Assembly: GCA_054601695.1 (NCBI GenBank)
Contig: BAAHQB010000430.1
Location: 41,367-105,366, forward strand
Reading direction: 5' to 3'
Origin: Amorphochlora amoebiformis
Taxonomy: Eukaryota > Cercozoa > Chlorarachniophyceae
Length of the DNA: 64,000 bases
This document shows positions 1 through 23,599 of this stretch, one piece after another. A program made the position numbers and the translations under genes. How positions within the stretch are numbered: position 1 is the first letter of the stretch; every line of letters begins with the position of its first letter. Below the pieces are notes generated by a model. The model was given only the letters and a program-made list of their open reading frames with translations, was not told the DNA's origin and did no database searches.

Positions 1-33
1 TATACAAAAATATATAATATGATATATAATATG

Positions 34-69
<36 letters not shown>

Positions 70-137
70 AACGTGAATGTATGTGTGTGTGTAATAGATT
101 TTAGAATAATGTGATTCTAACATCTAAAATTCTACAG

Positions 138-898
138 GAGAATATTTAGAGGACGTATACGACGCCAAAATCGTCCAGCTCGACCTGCACGATGAAGAGG
201 TCACCGAAGGCAATCCTTGCGAAAACCTGAGCATGGACCCAGTGTCAAAATCACAATCGTCAACGAGACAGCTTCGAGCAAATTCCCCCAAGACCGAGGC
301 AAAGGACGAGATATCCGTTTGCCAAGGGATCCAGTCCGGCGACGGGGATGCTGAGCTGGATGCAACGGGTACAACGGAGTCCAAACCGAAACTTGGGGCT
401 ACAGGGGCGGGGGATGAGGAGGATGAGGGGGATGAGCATGGTGAGGAAGATGAAAAAGAAGAGCATGAGGAGGAGCATGAGGAGGAGGATGGGAAAGAAG
501 AGCATGAGGAGCATGAGGAGGAGCATGAGAAGGAGGATGGAAAGGAAGAGCATGAGGAGCATGAGGAGGAGGATGATAAGGAGGATGGAAAAGAAGAGCA
601 TGAGGAGCATCATGTTGATGGTGGAAAAGAGGAACCAGAGATTCAAAGTCCTCCCCACCATCCGGACGATGCCGCGCCGCTTCATGTCGACAAGTCGTTT
701 GTGACACTCGAGGCAAAGGAAAACTTAAGCAGAAGCTCAAGTTCGGCTCCTTCCGTCAAGAATCCTCTCACCATCCAGTCTTATTCCACGAGCGCAGAGG
801 GAGCTAATCTGAGTCACCTTCCCTTCGAACCTCAGCGCCTTTCCTCACTACTCCCCAATCCGGATGCTGCAACGGATGGAGCCGACGAACAATCTTAG
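138..898 (+). CDS. C-terminal exon of an unrecognised protein with an acidic Glu/His-rich repeat
   Basis: Only the last coding exon is in view. A polypyrimidine stretch and acceptor (ctacag, ending at 137) opens an exon whose frame (two bases completing a codon, then GAA at 140) stays open to TAG at 896-898, giving 252 residues. The first 30 residues are mixed (EYLEDVYDAKIVQLDLHDEE) and look like the end of a folded domain. An acidic low-complexity block follows, built on a KEEHEEHEEE-like unit (about 410-640), then a Ser/Pro-rich tail. The family is not recognised. The acidic block suggests a flexible tail, but no function is inferred. The reverse strand through the block is also open and is an artefact of the repeat. 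Confidence 0.7.
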
Positions 899-1042
899 CG
901 GTAGGAATATAAATATACAAATGAATACGTATTTATGATATTTTTATATAATATATATATATATATATATAATATATATCTACTTGTATATATTTATATA
1001 TATATATATATGTATATGTATATATATGGAAATACATATATA

Positions 1043-1109
<67 letters not shown>

Positions 1110-1400
1110 CGTATATACAATATATATATGTATATATCTATACATATATATACATATATACATATATATATATATATGTATATATCTATATATTGCCACT
1201 AGAGCTTGTCTAGCCGCCGTCATCGTCAACATCGTCAAATATATGGCGCGCCATGGCCGAAAAGCGTGCTGTTGGGCTATGGTATCAACCAAAAAGGAAG
1301 AGCTTCAGGAGGTTCATGTACATCCAAGACTGCGTACTACTTGTGGAAATAAAGCATTCTTCGAATTTTTCTGTTACGTGAACTAGTCAACCATTTTAAA
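899..1400 (+). other. Probable 3' UTR with an intron and AATAAA signal
   Basis: Directly after the stop codon a GTAGGA donor-like site (from 901) leads into about 290 bases of TA-type repeat. An AG near 1203 then restores ordinary sequence. AATAAA lies at 1348-1353. This is consistent with a 3' UTR containing an intron and ending near 1375, but no transcript evidence is available. The plus-strand frame across 1204-1383 is open and could instead be an alternative C-terminal exon. Confidence 0.35.
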
Positions 1401-1841
1401 CGGCTTCGTGCGGATCGTCAAGTCGATTTGCGCTTCATGCAGTCACTGTGTGCTCGCGACCCAGTCTCTAGAGTCTAGACCGTGTGGACGTCATGATCAG
1501 GATCTGTCGTCTAGGTCAGGCTAAAGGTCGTGCGTAATATGACCGTAAGTTTGCAATGCTCTATTTCATATTAGTTCAAAACTTCAAATTATCAGAGAAA
1601 TTTTAAATTTGTACATTAATTGGTACAGTCACTACTAATGTAGCCCGCAAGCGCAGTGAGTCAGTGACTACTGGTAAGTTAGTGGTAACTACGGATATCA
1701 TCTAGATCCAGATATCTACTACTTTTACTAATCCCAGCAATTCCTTGCAAGTGTTCATCTACTGATCTGCGGTCTGGCCTCAGTGATAGTCATAATTCCA
1801 GATAACACAACTTTATCATTGTGACACATGTATACATCTAG

Positions 1842-1888
<47 letters not shown>

Positions 1889-1930
1889 ATAAATATACAT
1901 ACATACACATATACTAGATACGAGATATAT

Positions 1931-1965
1931 GTAATGCGCAACCCTCTACACACATATCAAAAAGG
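1931..1965 (+). repeat. Degenerate partial copy of the hairpin element at 2211
   Basis: The first 17 bases (GTAATGCGCAACCCTCT) match the left terminus of the inverted-repeat element at 2211-2339 exactly. The following bases, including atatcaaaa, match loosely. It is read as a truncated second copy. Confidence 0.5.
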
Positions 1966-2210
1966 CCTGATATCTCCATCTCAATATTTTAGAAATTTAG
2001 GTTCCGGAACTAGGTACAGCTTCCGTAGTAGACTTGCGCGGCACGGCCGCACGGGCAGACCTCTAGACCTTCCCATACACGAAGGCACGGGCAGACCTTC
2101 CCATAGGCGAACATTCTGTCTTGTACAGTCTAGGATTTACTAATAATCATTATCTCAATTTAACTGTTCTAGTACGGATACTCCAACCTCGCATTACAAT
2201 TAATTGGCCT

Positions 2211-2339
2211 GTAATGCGCAACCCTCTGCATATCAAAACGGCTCGACGATTGGCCTACTAGATATGTAGATATCTAGTAGGCCAATCGTCGAACCGTTTT
2301 GATATGCAACATCTGTGTATACAGAGGGTTGCGCATTAC
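2211..2339. mobile_element. Hairpin (foldback, MITE-like) element
   Basis: A 129-base near-perfect inverted repeat. The left arm starts GTAATGCGCAACCC at 2211 and the right arm ends with its reverse complement at 2339. The inner arms (about 2230-2265 and 2270-2305) pair over 36 bases with one mismatch around a 4-base loop. The right arm carries an extra 15 bases. There is no coding capacity. The size, terminal inverted repeats and partial copy at 1931 fit a miniature inverted-repeat element. A clear target-site duplication was not found, so transposition is inferred. Confidence 0.55.
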
Positions 2340-2491
2340 ATATATACCGTAGTATTCTAATAGTATATATATATATCTGATATATATACTATAGTCCGAG
2401 TTAGTTTAGCGCGTATCTAGACGGAAGACTAGGTTGGTACACACGTGATATAATTACAAGTAATATGTTGTATCGCTGATCATTAGTGTGA

Positions 2492-2513
2492 CATACGTAT
2501 CATGATACGTATG
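2492..2513. repeat. Perfect 22-base palindrome
   Basis: The two 11-base halves (CATACGTATCA and TGATACGTATG) are exact reverse complements with no loop. It lies just upstream of the direct repeats at 2526. It could be a binding site or a repeat by-product. Confidence 0.6.
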
Positions 2514-2525
2514 AAACTAGTGTTA

Positions 2526-2859
2526 GTACGTTTGGTACGTATGTTGATATGCGCACGTGGTGTGTACGTACGTAAGTGGATGCGTACACGTTTGTTGGTA
2601 TTGGTACGTATGTTGGTACATATGTTGGTACGAATGTGCGTACGTAACATCTATGGCAGGATCATGTTAAATCGGTGAGGCCAGTGAGTGGAGTATATAT
2701 GACAGGATCATGCTCAAGATAGAGAGGTACGTTTGGTACGTATGTTGATACGCACGTGGTGTGTACGTACGTATCTAGGTATGTGGTGGATGCGGACACG
2801 TTTGTTGGTATTGGTACGTACGTTGGTACATATGTTGGTACGAATGTGCGTACGTACGC
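2526..2859 (+). repeat. Two direct repeats of about 125 bases rich in GTACGT
   Basis: Copy one (2526-2648) and copy two (2727-2859) share the same order of motifs: gtacgtttggtacgtatg, cacgtggtgtgtacgtacgt, tttgttggtattggtacg, ggtacgaatgtgcgtacg. The spacer carries two aggatcatg boxes. No gene is visible. Confidence 0.8.
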
Positions 2860-3540
2860 GTTATTGTTATTTAACGTTACGTGACAGTAGGGATCTCTAT
2901 CTACCATACTAGATCTAGCCTGTATGATTGAATCAATCATTACACCACGTATAACATAGGCTATACTCTAGATAATCTAGATACTAGTATAACTCTGCAC
3001 AGTCACGAGTATGATTCCTCTGCAAACTCAAGGCTTACGTACATATGCTCGGCGGTTACGATCATCAGTTTAAAGTTCCAGACTAAGTTGTACACAGCAC
3101 CCACTAGACCCAGAGTATCATTCTGTGTACCATTGAATTCGTGCATATAGCGATACTACAAGAATACGCTAGATTCAGTATGTATGCTAGTACAAGTAGC
3201 GTAGCTGCTTTCTGGTACCACTACTGCACTAGTGACAGCACTAGGCTACGGTCAAACCGTGACTACCCTCTATAGACCCTAGTACCTCTTCTTGCTGATT
3301 CAATCGGACATTCACTGACGGGTATCTACGTACGCTCATATATGTACAGCGCGAGCGTTTCAAATTCGTGTTCACCGTTGATCTACACATTAATGTATCG
3401 ATATATTTGCTTTGCAATGGGCATGCTGGACTAGTGTGACGTTCTGATGCTCTCTAGCTCTCTCCTCTCCTCTTGAGTTCCTTGATATCTGTCTGACAGC
3501 TGGACCAGCTGGTTCCAATCACGTAGTTCATGAGGTCCAA
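2860..3540. other. Intergenic sequence
   Basis: Ordinary-complexity sequence with no convincing exon, RNA gene or long repeat. It lies between two genes that converge here (the plus-strand gene ending at 898 and the minus-strand gene ending at 3541), so it holds only 3' flanks. Confidence 0.5.
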
Positions 3541-3695
3541 CTACTCCTCCTCCTCGGAGTCGGATCCCGACAGTGTGCCTCCCTTGGGCCACAGCTCTGT
3601 ACACGGCCTCTCGATACCTGATATTTCACACCTTTTCATGCTAATTACATCCACATTATGTGTATACTTTCATATATGTATGTACTTTGCACATC

Positions 3696-3752
<57 letters not shown>

Positions 3753-3897
3753 CAGGTATTATATGTAACACAAACGCACGTTTTTGTACATGTACGTATG
3801 TAGTCCGTGTTGTTGTTGAACTATCTCACCTGGATCTCGAAGCGTGGGGTCATTTGTCGACACTAACGGGCACGGAGGGGTATCCTCAACGCCAAAC
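3541..3897 (-). CDS. Last two exons of an unrecognised minus-strand gene
   Basis: Two exons join in frame. Exon n-1 (3897-3830) follows an aaag acceptor, encodes FGVEDTPPCPLVSTNDPTLR and two more residues, and ends at a GTGAGA donor. The last exon (3617-3541) follows a tcag acceptor, encodes IERPCTELWPKGGTLSGSDS plus four Glu, and stops at TAG (3543-3541). The phases match (one base plus two bases make a Gly codon). The acidic Ser/Glu terminus looks like a casein-kinase-type tail. Upstream exons were not identified with confidence, and the family is not recognised. Confidence 0.5.
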
Positions 3898-4184
3898 CTT
3901 TGTGCATGTGTATGTAAGTGTGCGTATGTCTGTATTCTGTATGTGCATGAGTATGTATGTGACTATGTGTATGAATGCAGCGTGCATGAGTATTTGTATT
4001 TATTTATATACTTACATTGGGTACATATTAAAACGACAGACATTCTTATCCTTTTCCTACATTTTGAAACTAGGCAAGCGTATCATTTTGGAAAAAAAAA
4101 ACAATTGTTACAAACTTACCACATAAGTTACATATATTAATTATATGTACGCAATAAATAGTATATGGTATATAGTACACACAC

Positions 4185-4246
<62 letters not shown>

Positions 4247-4292
4247 TATATGTATATGCTCTGTCATTTCTTTACATACACATTTATATATA

Positions 4293-4323
<31 letters not shown>

Positions 4324-4589
4324 TTATATATATATATATATATTAGGTCTAATTTCCGTTAGAAAAATGAGGGTGTGACTCCAAGGCATATATCTCAAAC
4401 ATTGGTTTGGTAGATTGTGGCCTGGCATACACGCCACGCAATACTAAACACTTGTAACTGCCGTCGGGCCAATTCCTGTGATTACCACCAAACTTCTCCG
4501 ATGACCCCCAAAGGGCTTTTTTCCTCAGGCCGGACTGAGCTGGCGTGTGGTTGAGATGGAGGAAAAAGTGAAGTAAAAGTTGTTGAGCG

Positions 4590-4800
4590 GTAAGTATGAG
4601 GTAACTATGAGTTGCTTGGCAAACGTGGTAACTATGAGTTGCTTGGCAAACGTGGTAACTATGAGTTGCTTGGCAAACGTGGTAAGTATGAGTTGGTTTG
4701 CAAACGTGGTAACTATATGAGTCGCTTGGAAAACGTGGTAGCTATGAGTTGGTGGGCAAACGTGGTAAGTATGAGTTGCTTGGCAAACGTGGTGTCAGGA
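4590..4800 (+). repeat. 27-base minisatellite containing GTAA(C/G)TATGAG
   Basis: About eight copies of a unit built from taactatgagttgcttgg followed by caaacgtgg. Several copies carry GTAAGTATGAG, a textbook 5' splice-site sequence, so the unit may descend from a duplicated exon-intron junction. Confidence 0.8.
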
Positions 4801-4904
4801 CAACGCATTGTTGAGTTGTGATGATAGGTAAGTAAGAGTAATGCTATGAGCAAAGCATTGAATTCGCGAAGTAATCGATCTTTGGCAGGGAGGAGCAAAT
4901 CTGC

Positions 4905-5015
4905 TGGTCTGGTCTGTTGTGGTCTGGTCTGTTCTGGTCTGGTCTGGTCTGTTCTGGTCTGGTCTGGTCTGTTCTGGTCTGGTCTGGTCTGCCTCGGTCT
5001 GGTCTGCCTCAGCTC
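4905..5015 (+). repeat. (TCTGG)n-type minisatellite
   Basis: Repeats of ctggtctggtctgttctggt. A similar simple array, ttgctctg(t), lies at 5480-5545 in the last intron of sufS. Confidence 0.85.
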
Positions 5016-5093
5016 ATTCAAACTAAAGACTCTCATTGGAGACTACACTACTCCATATATATGAATATATGTATACAAAAACATATATATATG

Positions 5094-5136
<43 letters not shown>

Positions 5137-5147
5137 GCACATATACA

Positions 5148-17166
<12,019 letters not shown>

Positions 17167-17385
17167 TGCGAGATGTGGATGAGGGGGGCCATGGGGGTCC
17201 CGGGATAGCCGACTTTTTCTTGAAAAGACGGCTGGGAAGATTTTTGCGGTTATTCTCCATACGTCTCCTCATCAGACTCTCTTCTCCAAGTCGCGACCAG
17301 ACCAATACGCCGACAGCATCAGGTTCGTCCTACACACCTTTGCATACTTTGGAACATGCAGATTTTGAATGGTACGTGACTACAG
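17167..17385. promoter_or_regulatory. Shared region between divergent sufS and Rab7 start codons
   Basis: Only 219 bases separate the sufS ATG (minus, 17166) and the Rab7 ATG (plus, 17386). Unlike most non-coding DNA here it has balanced base composition and no TA tract. Both promoters and both 5' UTRs must fit here. The bases just before the Rab7 ATG (gactacag) resemble a splice acceptor, so a short 5' UTR intron or a trans-spliced leader is possible. No TATA box or known element was recognised. Confidence 0.5.
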
Positions 17386-18081
17386 ATGGCTCACCGGAAA
17401 AAAACTCTTCTGAAAGTGATTATCCTGGGGGATAGCAAGTGAGTGAGCCCTGATAAGACTATTCGTCACCATTTTGGAACATCCAATGTGACCTTTATCT
17501 CTTGATTTGACAGCGTTGGGAAGACCTCGTTGATGAACCGATACGTGCACCAGAAGTTTAGCAGCCAGTACAAGGCCACCATCGGTGCAGATTTTCTCAT
17601 CAAGCACGTGGGCGTGGACGAGAAGCTGACGACCCTCCAAATCTGGGATACCGCGGGTCAGGAACGATTCCAGTCACTCGGAGTTGCGTTCTATCGTGGA
17701 TCTGATTGTTGCGTCCTCGTGTTTGACGTCACGGATTCAAAATCATTCGCCGCTCTAGACACCTGGAAGAGAGAGTTCCTGCAGTACGCAGGGGACCAAT
17801 CGTCTTCGGATATGTTCCCCTTTGTCTGCCTCGGAAACAAGTGTGACATGGTGGAGGAGCGTCAAGTCACTAGGAAGCAGGCGGAAGAATGGTGTGAAAA
17901 CAATAAAATGCCATATTTCGAGACTAGTGCCAAGGAGAACACCAACGTAGAGCAAGCCTTTGAGGCTGTCGCCAAGCGGGCTTTGGAACGAGCGGGCACC
18001 GAGAACTTGCCCATCGTCAAGAACGCCTTCCACGTTACCCCCGAGGAAGATCAGGAGCCTCAGGGTGGCTGCTGCAAGTAA
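17386..18081 (+). CDS. RAB7: Rab7-type small GTPase
   Basis: A GTPase of late endosome and lysosome (or vacuole) traffic. There are two exons, 17386-17438 and 17514-18081, around a 75-base GTGAGT...CAG intron, giving 206 residues against about 207 in the family. The intron splits the P-loop codon: GDSN before it, [11 protein letters not shown] after. Other G-motifs are [10 protein letters not shown] (switch II), GNKCD (NKxD) and ETSAKE (SAK). The Rab7 family stretch [20 protein letters not shown] and the [14 protein letters not shown] strand are present. The C terminus GGCCK carries two cysteines for geranylgeranylation. The ATG is chosen because [16 protein letters not shown] is the standard Rab7 start. 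It is divergent to sufS. The intron is short and lacks TA repeats, unlike nearly all others here. Confidence 0.95.
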
Positions 18082-18619
18082 ATTCTACATACGGTACGGA
18101 TCCGGAGCTCCAGACTCTTGACAGTTCTCCCTCTTTACTTCCACACCGGATGAGGGGAACTAGATACAGAACACGACTTGCGATCTCGATATCGCGCTTG
18201 AGCTTCTGGGCGCTGCAGCGTTGGTCTCGTTAAAAACTAATCATCGGACTAGAACTCTTTTCTAAAGTTTACGGATGTATCATATATCTAGTATATCTAT
18301 TATTAATTATATACACTGGCTAGACTATGTGACAGTCTGTGTCTGCCCTGATCGAAATTTCATAATTCACATTCAATTAGTTTCCTTTAAATTACTAGAG
18401 TCTGAATTGACAGAGTCTAGACTCCAGAGAGTCTAGAGAGTAGAAATTATTCATGATTTCTAGGATTTGCATGTCGCATGGAGTTTTTAGTTCTAGATGT
18501 ACCGTATTCTAGGTATTATTTGGTCCAAGCTCCAATCTACCTTCTTGAGCAGTTGTCTGATCTGGAATCATTTCGGACGGAGATGAACAGTATTAGTATT
18601 TACTACTTGTACATGTATA

Positions 18620-18668
<49 letters not shown>

Positions 18669-18694
18669 CTGCTCGCATTGATATACACTTACAT

Positions 18695-18740
<46 letters not shown>

Positions 18741-18786
18741 AGATATATCTGTATGTTATATAATATTATGCCATTATATACAATAA

Positions 18787-18825
<39 letters not shown>

Positions 18826-18902
18826 TAATATGTACATACATATACATACATATATATATATATATATATTTATATATATTATATATATATATAATATATA
18901 TA

Positions 18903-18957
<55 letters not shown>

Positions 18958-19439
18958 AACATTTGCATTTATGTGCATATATTATATTTGACTGTGCACA
19001 TTTGTTAGTAATATGTGTATATATTTATATATTTGTCACTCTTTGGCAATGTGACCGAAAGAGCTCGCCGTATTCTACCGGCAGTTGCCTTTGCTGCAAT
19101 CGGGAAGCTGTCCTCACCGGATGCTGCTTATGCAGAATGGCGTGGGTAGCAGGTAACAATGGAAAAACAATGTGAGCACGGGGAACACACGCGATTCAAC
19201 AGTCTCACGCTGAACACTAACACTGACAACCTCCCCGAGGCCGACCTCCATTTCTCTTGAGGGCCGACAAATAATATTTGAAATTATCTTTCAATCGACT
19301 CGAGCTGTTGACCAGGTTGATGATTGTATCCACCCCGGTTTAATTAAATTGGCCCAAATAAGAGCTACTGTGTACCGCATAGCCCTATTCCTTCCTCCCC
19401 GGTCCCCTTGATCCCTCGGATTTTTTTTTCTTTAGGAAA
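18082..19439. other. Rab7 3' flank and intergenic sequence
   Basis: Unique sequence at 18082-18600, TA tracts at 18615-18960, then unique sequence at 19030-19435. The frame at 19039-19149 ([20 protein letters not shown], stop 19147-19149) looks protein-like, but it lacks an acceptor or a start codon and is not annotated as a gene. Confidence 0.4.
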
Positions 19440-19473
19440 ATGGATAGGGGCGGGGTGATACTTGCCGTTGACG
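19440..19473 (+). CDS. Possible first exon of the FGGY kinase gene
   Basis: ATG at 19440 opens MDRGGVILAVD and ends at a GTGAGA donor (19474), leaving one base (G). FGGY kinases begin with a beta strand and a D-x-G-T phosphate-binding turn, so ILAVD followed by a split codon fits. The next exon, which should supply GT, was not found. The exon is about 5.4 kb upstream of the first secure exon of that gene. Confidence 0.3.
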
Positions 19474-19672
19474 GTGAGAGCACGAACACCCGAATGCGCA
19501 TTGCGCATCACCAGTGCACACGACCCAAACAAAACGCAAAACACTCGCACACGACGAAAAACACGCGAACGCTCATGTATTTGGAGATCTATTTACGAAA
19601 ACACTAGATAAATATGTGTATGTATGTATATGTGTATGTATGTATATATGTGTGTATGTTATATGTGTGTTT

Positions 19673-19976
<304 letters not shown>

Positions 19977-20018
19977 GTTAGGCACACATTTGAATACACG
20001 CACAGACACATCCAGCCA

Positions 20019-20345
20019 CAAGACAATACGCAAGACATGCACAACACACAACACACAATACACAGCATACGTATCTCACTCACGCACACAAACTCCACAC
20101 ACGACAACACACAATACAAAACATACGTATCTCACTCACGCACACAAACTCCACACACGACACACAACACACAATACAAAACATACGTATCTCACTCACG
20201 CACACAAACTCCACACACGACACACAACACACAATACAAAACATACGTAGCTCACTCACCCATACAAACTCCACACACGACACACAGCACACAATACACA
20301 ACATACACACAACCCACAATACACAACATACATATGTCACTCACG
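20019..20345 (+). repeat. 60-base CA-rich minisatellite
   Basis: Four to five copies containing ctcacgcacacaaactccac and acaatacaaaacatacgta, followed by a (CA)n tract. No gene. Confidence 0.9.
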
Positions 20346-20412
20346 CACACAAACACCACAAACGACACCCACGACGCAAACACACACACACACACACACA
20401 TACACACACACG

Positions 20413-20457
<45 letters not shown>

Positions 20458-20519
20458 TATTATATATATATATATATATACAGCCCAGTATGAGTTATGT
20501 ATACCTATAGCGGGATTAG

Positions 20520-21080
20520 GAGAGCATGGAACGTAAACACGTACATCTGCATGTACATGTACATCTACATGTATATGTACATCTACATGTATATGTACAT
20601 CTACATGTATATGTACATCTACATGTACACGTACATCTACATTTACATGTACATCTACATGTACATTATCATGTGTCATTTGCAGGTCATTAACAGCTGT
20701 AGGGAAACACCTTTATCTATACAGGTCTATTATATTATACAGGTCTATTATACACCTGTATTATACACCTTTATCTATACAGGTCTATTATATTATACAG
20801 GTCTATTATACACCTGTATTATACACCTTTATCTATACAGGTGTATTATATTGTGCAGGTCTATTATACACCTGTATGATACGCCTTTATCTATACAGGT
20901 CTATTATATTATACAGGTCTATTATACACCTGTATGATACGCCTTTATCTATCTATTATATTATACAGGTCTATTATACACCTGTATTATACACCTTTAT
21001 CTATACAGGTGTATTATATTATACAGGTCTATTATACACCTGTATTATATACAGGTCTATTATACACCTGTATGTACTCT
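20520..21080 (+). repeat. 18-base and 61-base minisatellites
   Basis: acatctacatgtatatgt units at 20545-20668, then about six copies of a unit of roughly 61 bases built on acacctttatctatacaggt and ctattatattatacaggt at 20707-21075. A catttgcag acceptor-like site at 20676-20684 precedes the second array. Confidence 0.85.
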
Positions 21081-21158
21081 GTCACAACTAAACCTGTGTC
21101 AATGCCAATACATATCTACAAATATATATATATGTATTTGTATATGTATATAAATATA

Positions 21159-21192
<34 letters not shown>

Positions 21193-21202
21193 TATATACA
21201 TA

Positions 21203-21253
<51 letters not shown>

Positions 21254-21268
21254 TTATATATATATTAA

Positions 21269-21473
<205 letters not shown>

Positions 21474-21479
21474 GTATAC

Positions 21480-21513
<34 letters not shown>

Positions 21514-21564
21514 GGACAGATATACATAAATATATGTCTATATATATAATATAATATATGTGTG

Positions 21565-21619
<55 letters not shown>

Positions 21620-21692
21620 AATGTGTGTGCAGTATACATATATGTATATGTATATGTGTATATATATATTTAAATGTATACATTTAAATATA

Positions 21693-21729
<37 letters not shown>

Positions 21730-22029
21730 CACATCTAGTATAACACAAACAATGGTAGGATTATGAGGAATCTAAGTGCAGTTCAAAAGGGATGATTGAC
21801 CCCGAAATCTGGTGGTCAGCATTTGTCAAGGCTTTTGTCAAAGTATGATCCATATGTACCACAAACTACGATCCAACATGTACCATGTTACCATATTACG
21901 ATGCGTTACTACCTAAATACTGCGATATCAAGCTAAGCTAAGCTGACCTAACCAAGCGAACAAGTCGACCTTCTAAACTTAACATGTCCTCTCGTGTGGG
22001 CTTCAGACAACAAAAGCGTGCATTCCCTT

Positions 22030-22265
22030 TTTGTTTCTGTGCGTGTGGGTAAAAGTGTGTTTTGTATTCTTGTCTCTGGATTGCTTTTTTTGTGTTTGTC
22101 CGGGTGTGGTTGTGCTTGTGTGGTTGTGTGCTTGTGTGGTTGTGTGGTTATGTGCATGTTTGTGTGGTGTGTGTTTGTGTGGTCGTGTGGTTGTATGCGT
22201 GTGTGGTTGTTGTGTGTGTGTTTGTTCGTGTGCGTGTGTGCGTGCTCGTGTGGTTGCGTGGTTTC
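22030..22265 (+). repeat. GT-rich degenerate (TGTGTGGTTG)n tract
   Basis: Imperfect GTGTGGTTGTG units. All three frames are open over long stretches because of composition, not coding. Confidence 0.8.
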
Positions 22266-22322
22266 TTAGAAAAGTCCTTGTGCCTCTCTCTTATACATTC
22301 AATTGATATGTGTGTGTATATG

Positions 22323-22367
<45 letters not shown>

Positions 22368-22422
22368 ATATTTCTGTATATATGTGTATATATATGTATA
22401 TATATATGTATGTGTATATTTC

Positions 22423-22473
<51 letters not shown>

Positions 22474-22486
22474 GTAATATATATAT

Positions 22487-22524
<38 letters not shown>

Positions 22525-23055
22525 ATATATATATTACATACATATATATATATGTAATAATATATATATATATATATATACATTTATGTGTTTTTGTATA
22601 CAACATATATTGTGATATAATATAATGGATCCTTAGGTTCTGAATGATGTCGAAAAGAGTAGGTATATATGGAAAAGAGTAAGTATATATGGCTAACCAT
22701 AATGTCAATGGGTTCTTAGGTTCTGAGTGAGGTCGAAAACACGAGGTATAGATGCATAATTACACTGACCACTGCTACTTTTTCGTGTATAATCCTAACA
22801 TTACCTACCTATACACGGCAACTCACTATGTTCGAAACTATACAAGGCTAATCATTATGGTTAGTACTTAATTAGCAAACATTTGATACATATTCGTAAG
22901 ATTAAGTATGCCTGGCTAATGATTATTTCCGTTGCTAAACCTTTGTTGTATATTCGTGAGAGTAAGTAAACATGGTTACGTCTGTTGGTAACTTTTTGAT
23001 ACATATATGTTTCTGACTATGTATGCATGTGGAATGAACTTGTCCACCTATATGT

Positions 23056-23091
<36 letters not shown>

Positions 23092-23150
23092 CAGTTCAAA
23101 GAAGGTTCATATTCGGGCAATCACGGCTACGGGTCGCCTTTATATATCTG

Positions 23151-23265
<115 letters not shown>

Positions 23266-23282
23266 TTGCATACATTTACACA

Positions 23283-23327
<45 letters not shown>

Positions 23328-23469
23328 TATATTTGTATACATTTACACATACCCAATGTCGTATTGATTTAGCTGATATCAGGGCAAATGCAAAACCTCA
23401 TTCTTCTAGACTCCAATCTCACTCCTGTAGCCCCTGCGATTCTCTACAAGTTGGCTCTAACCTCACCCG

Positions 23470-23575
23470 AAACCCTAACCTAACCTAACCCAACCCGAAA
23501 CCCGAACCCTAACCTAACCTAACCCAACCCGAACCCTAACCTAACCTAACCTAACCTAACCCGAACCCCAAGCCT
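23470..23575 (+). repeat. Interstitial telomere-like (CCTAA)n
   Basis: Runs of cctaacctaacc mixed with cccaacccgaaaccc and ccctaacc. They resemble decayed telomeric repeats but lie inside a gene-bearing region. Confidence 0.75.
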
Positions 23576-23599
23576 TACCAATCCTAAGCCTATTTGTAT

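Larger units (their letters stand above)
3898..5147. other. Unresolved upstream part of the preceding gene, or intergenic
   Basis: This contains TA tracts at 4190-4350, a minus-strand open stretch at about 4535-4369 (53 codons, reading FGGNHRNWPDGSYKC) and two minisatellites. The open stretch could be an exon of the minus-strand gene ending at 3541, but no donor with the right phase was found. Confidence 0.3.

Noticed and set aside
4369-4535. Minus-strand open stretch with FGGNHRNWPDGSYKC
   Set aside because: It looks protein-like but has no donor whose phase matches the next exon at 3897, so it is mentioned but not called.
19039-19149. Protein-like frame ending [16 protein letters not shown]...WRG
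   Set aside because: No start codon and no AG acceptor in the right place. It cannot be attached to Rab7 or the FGGY gene.
23470-23575. Chromosome end
   Set aside because: The telomere-like repeats are short and degenerate, with genes on both sides.
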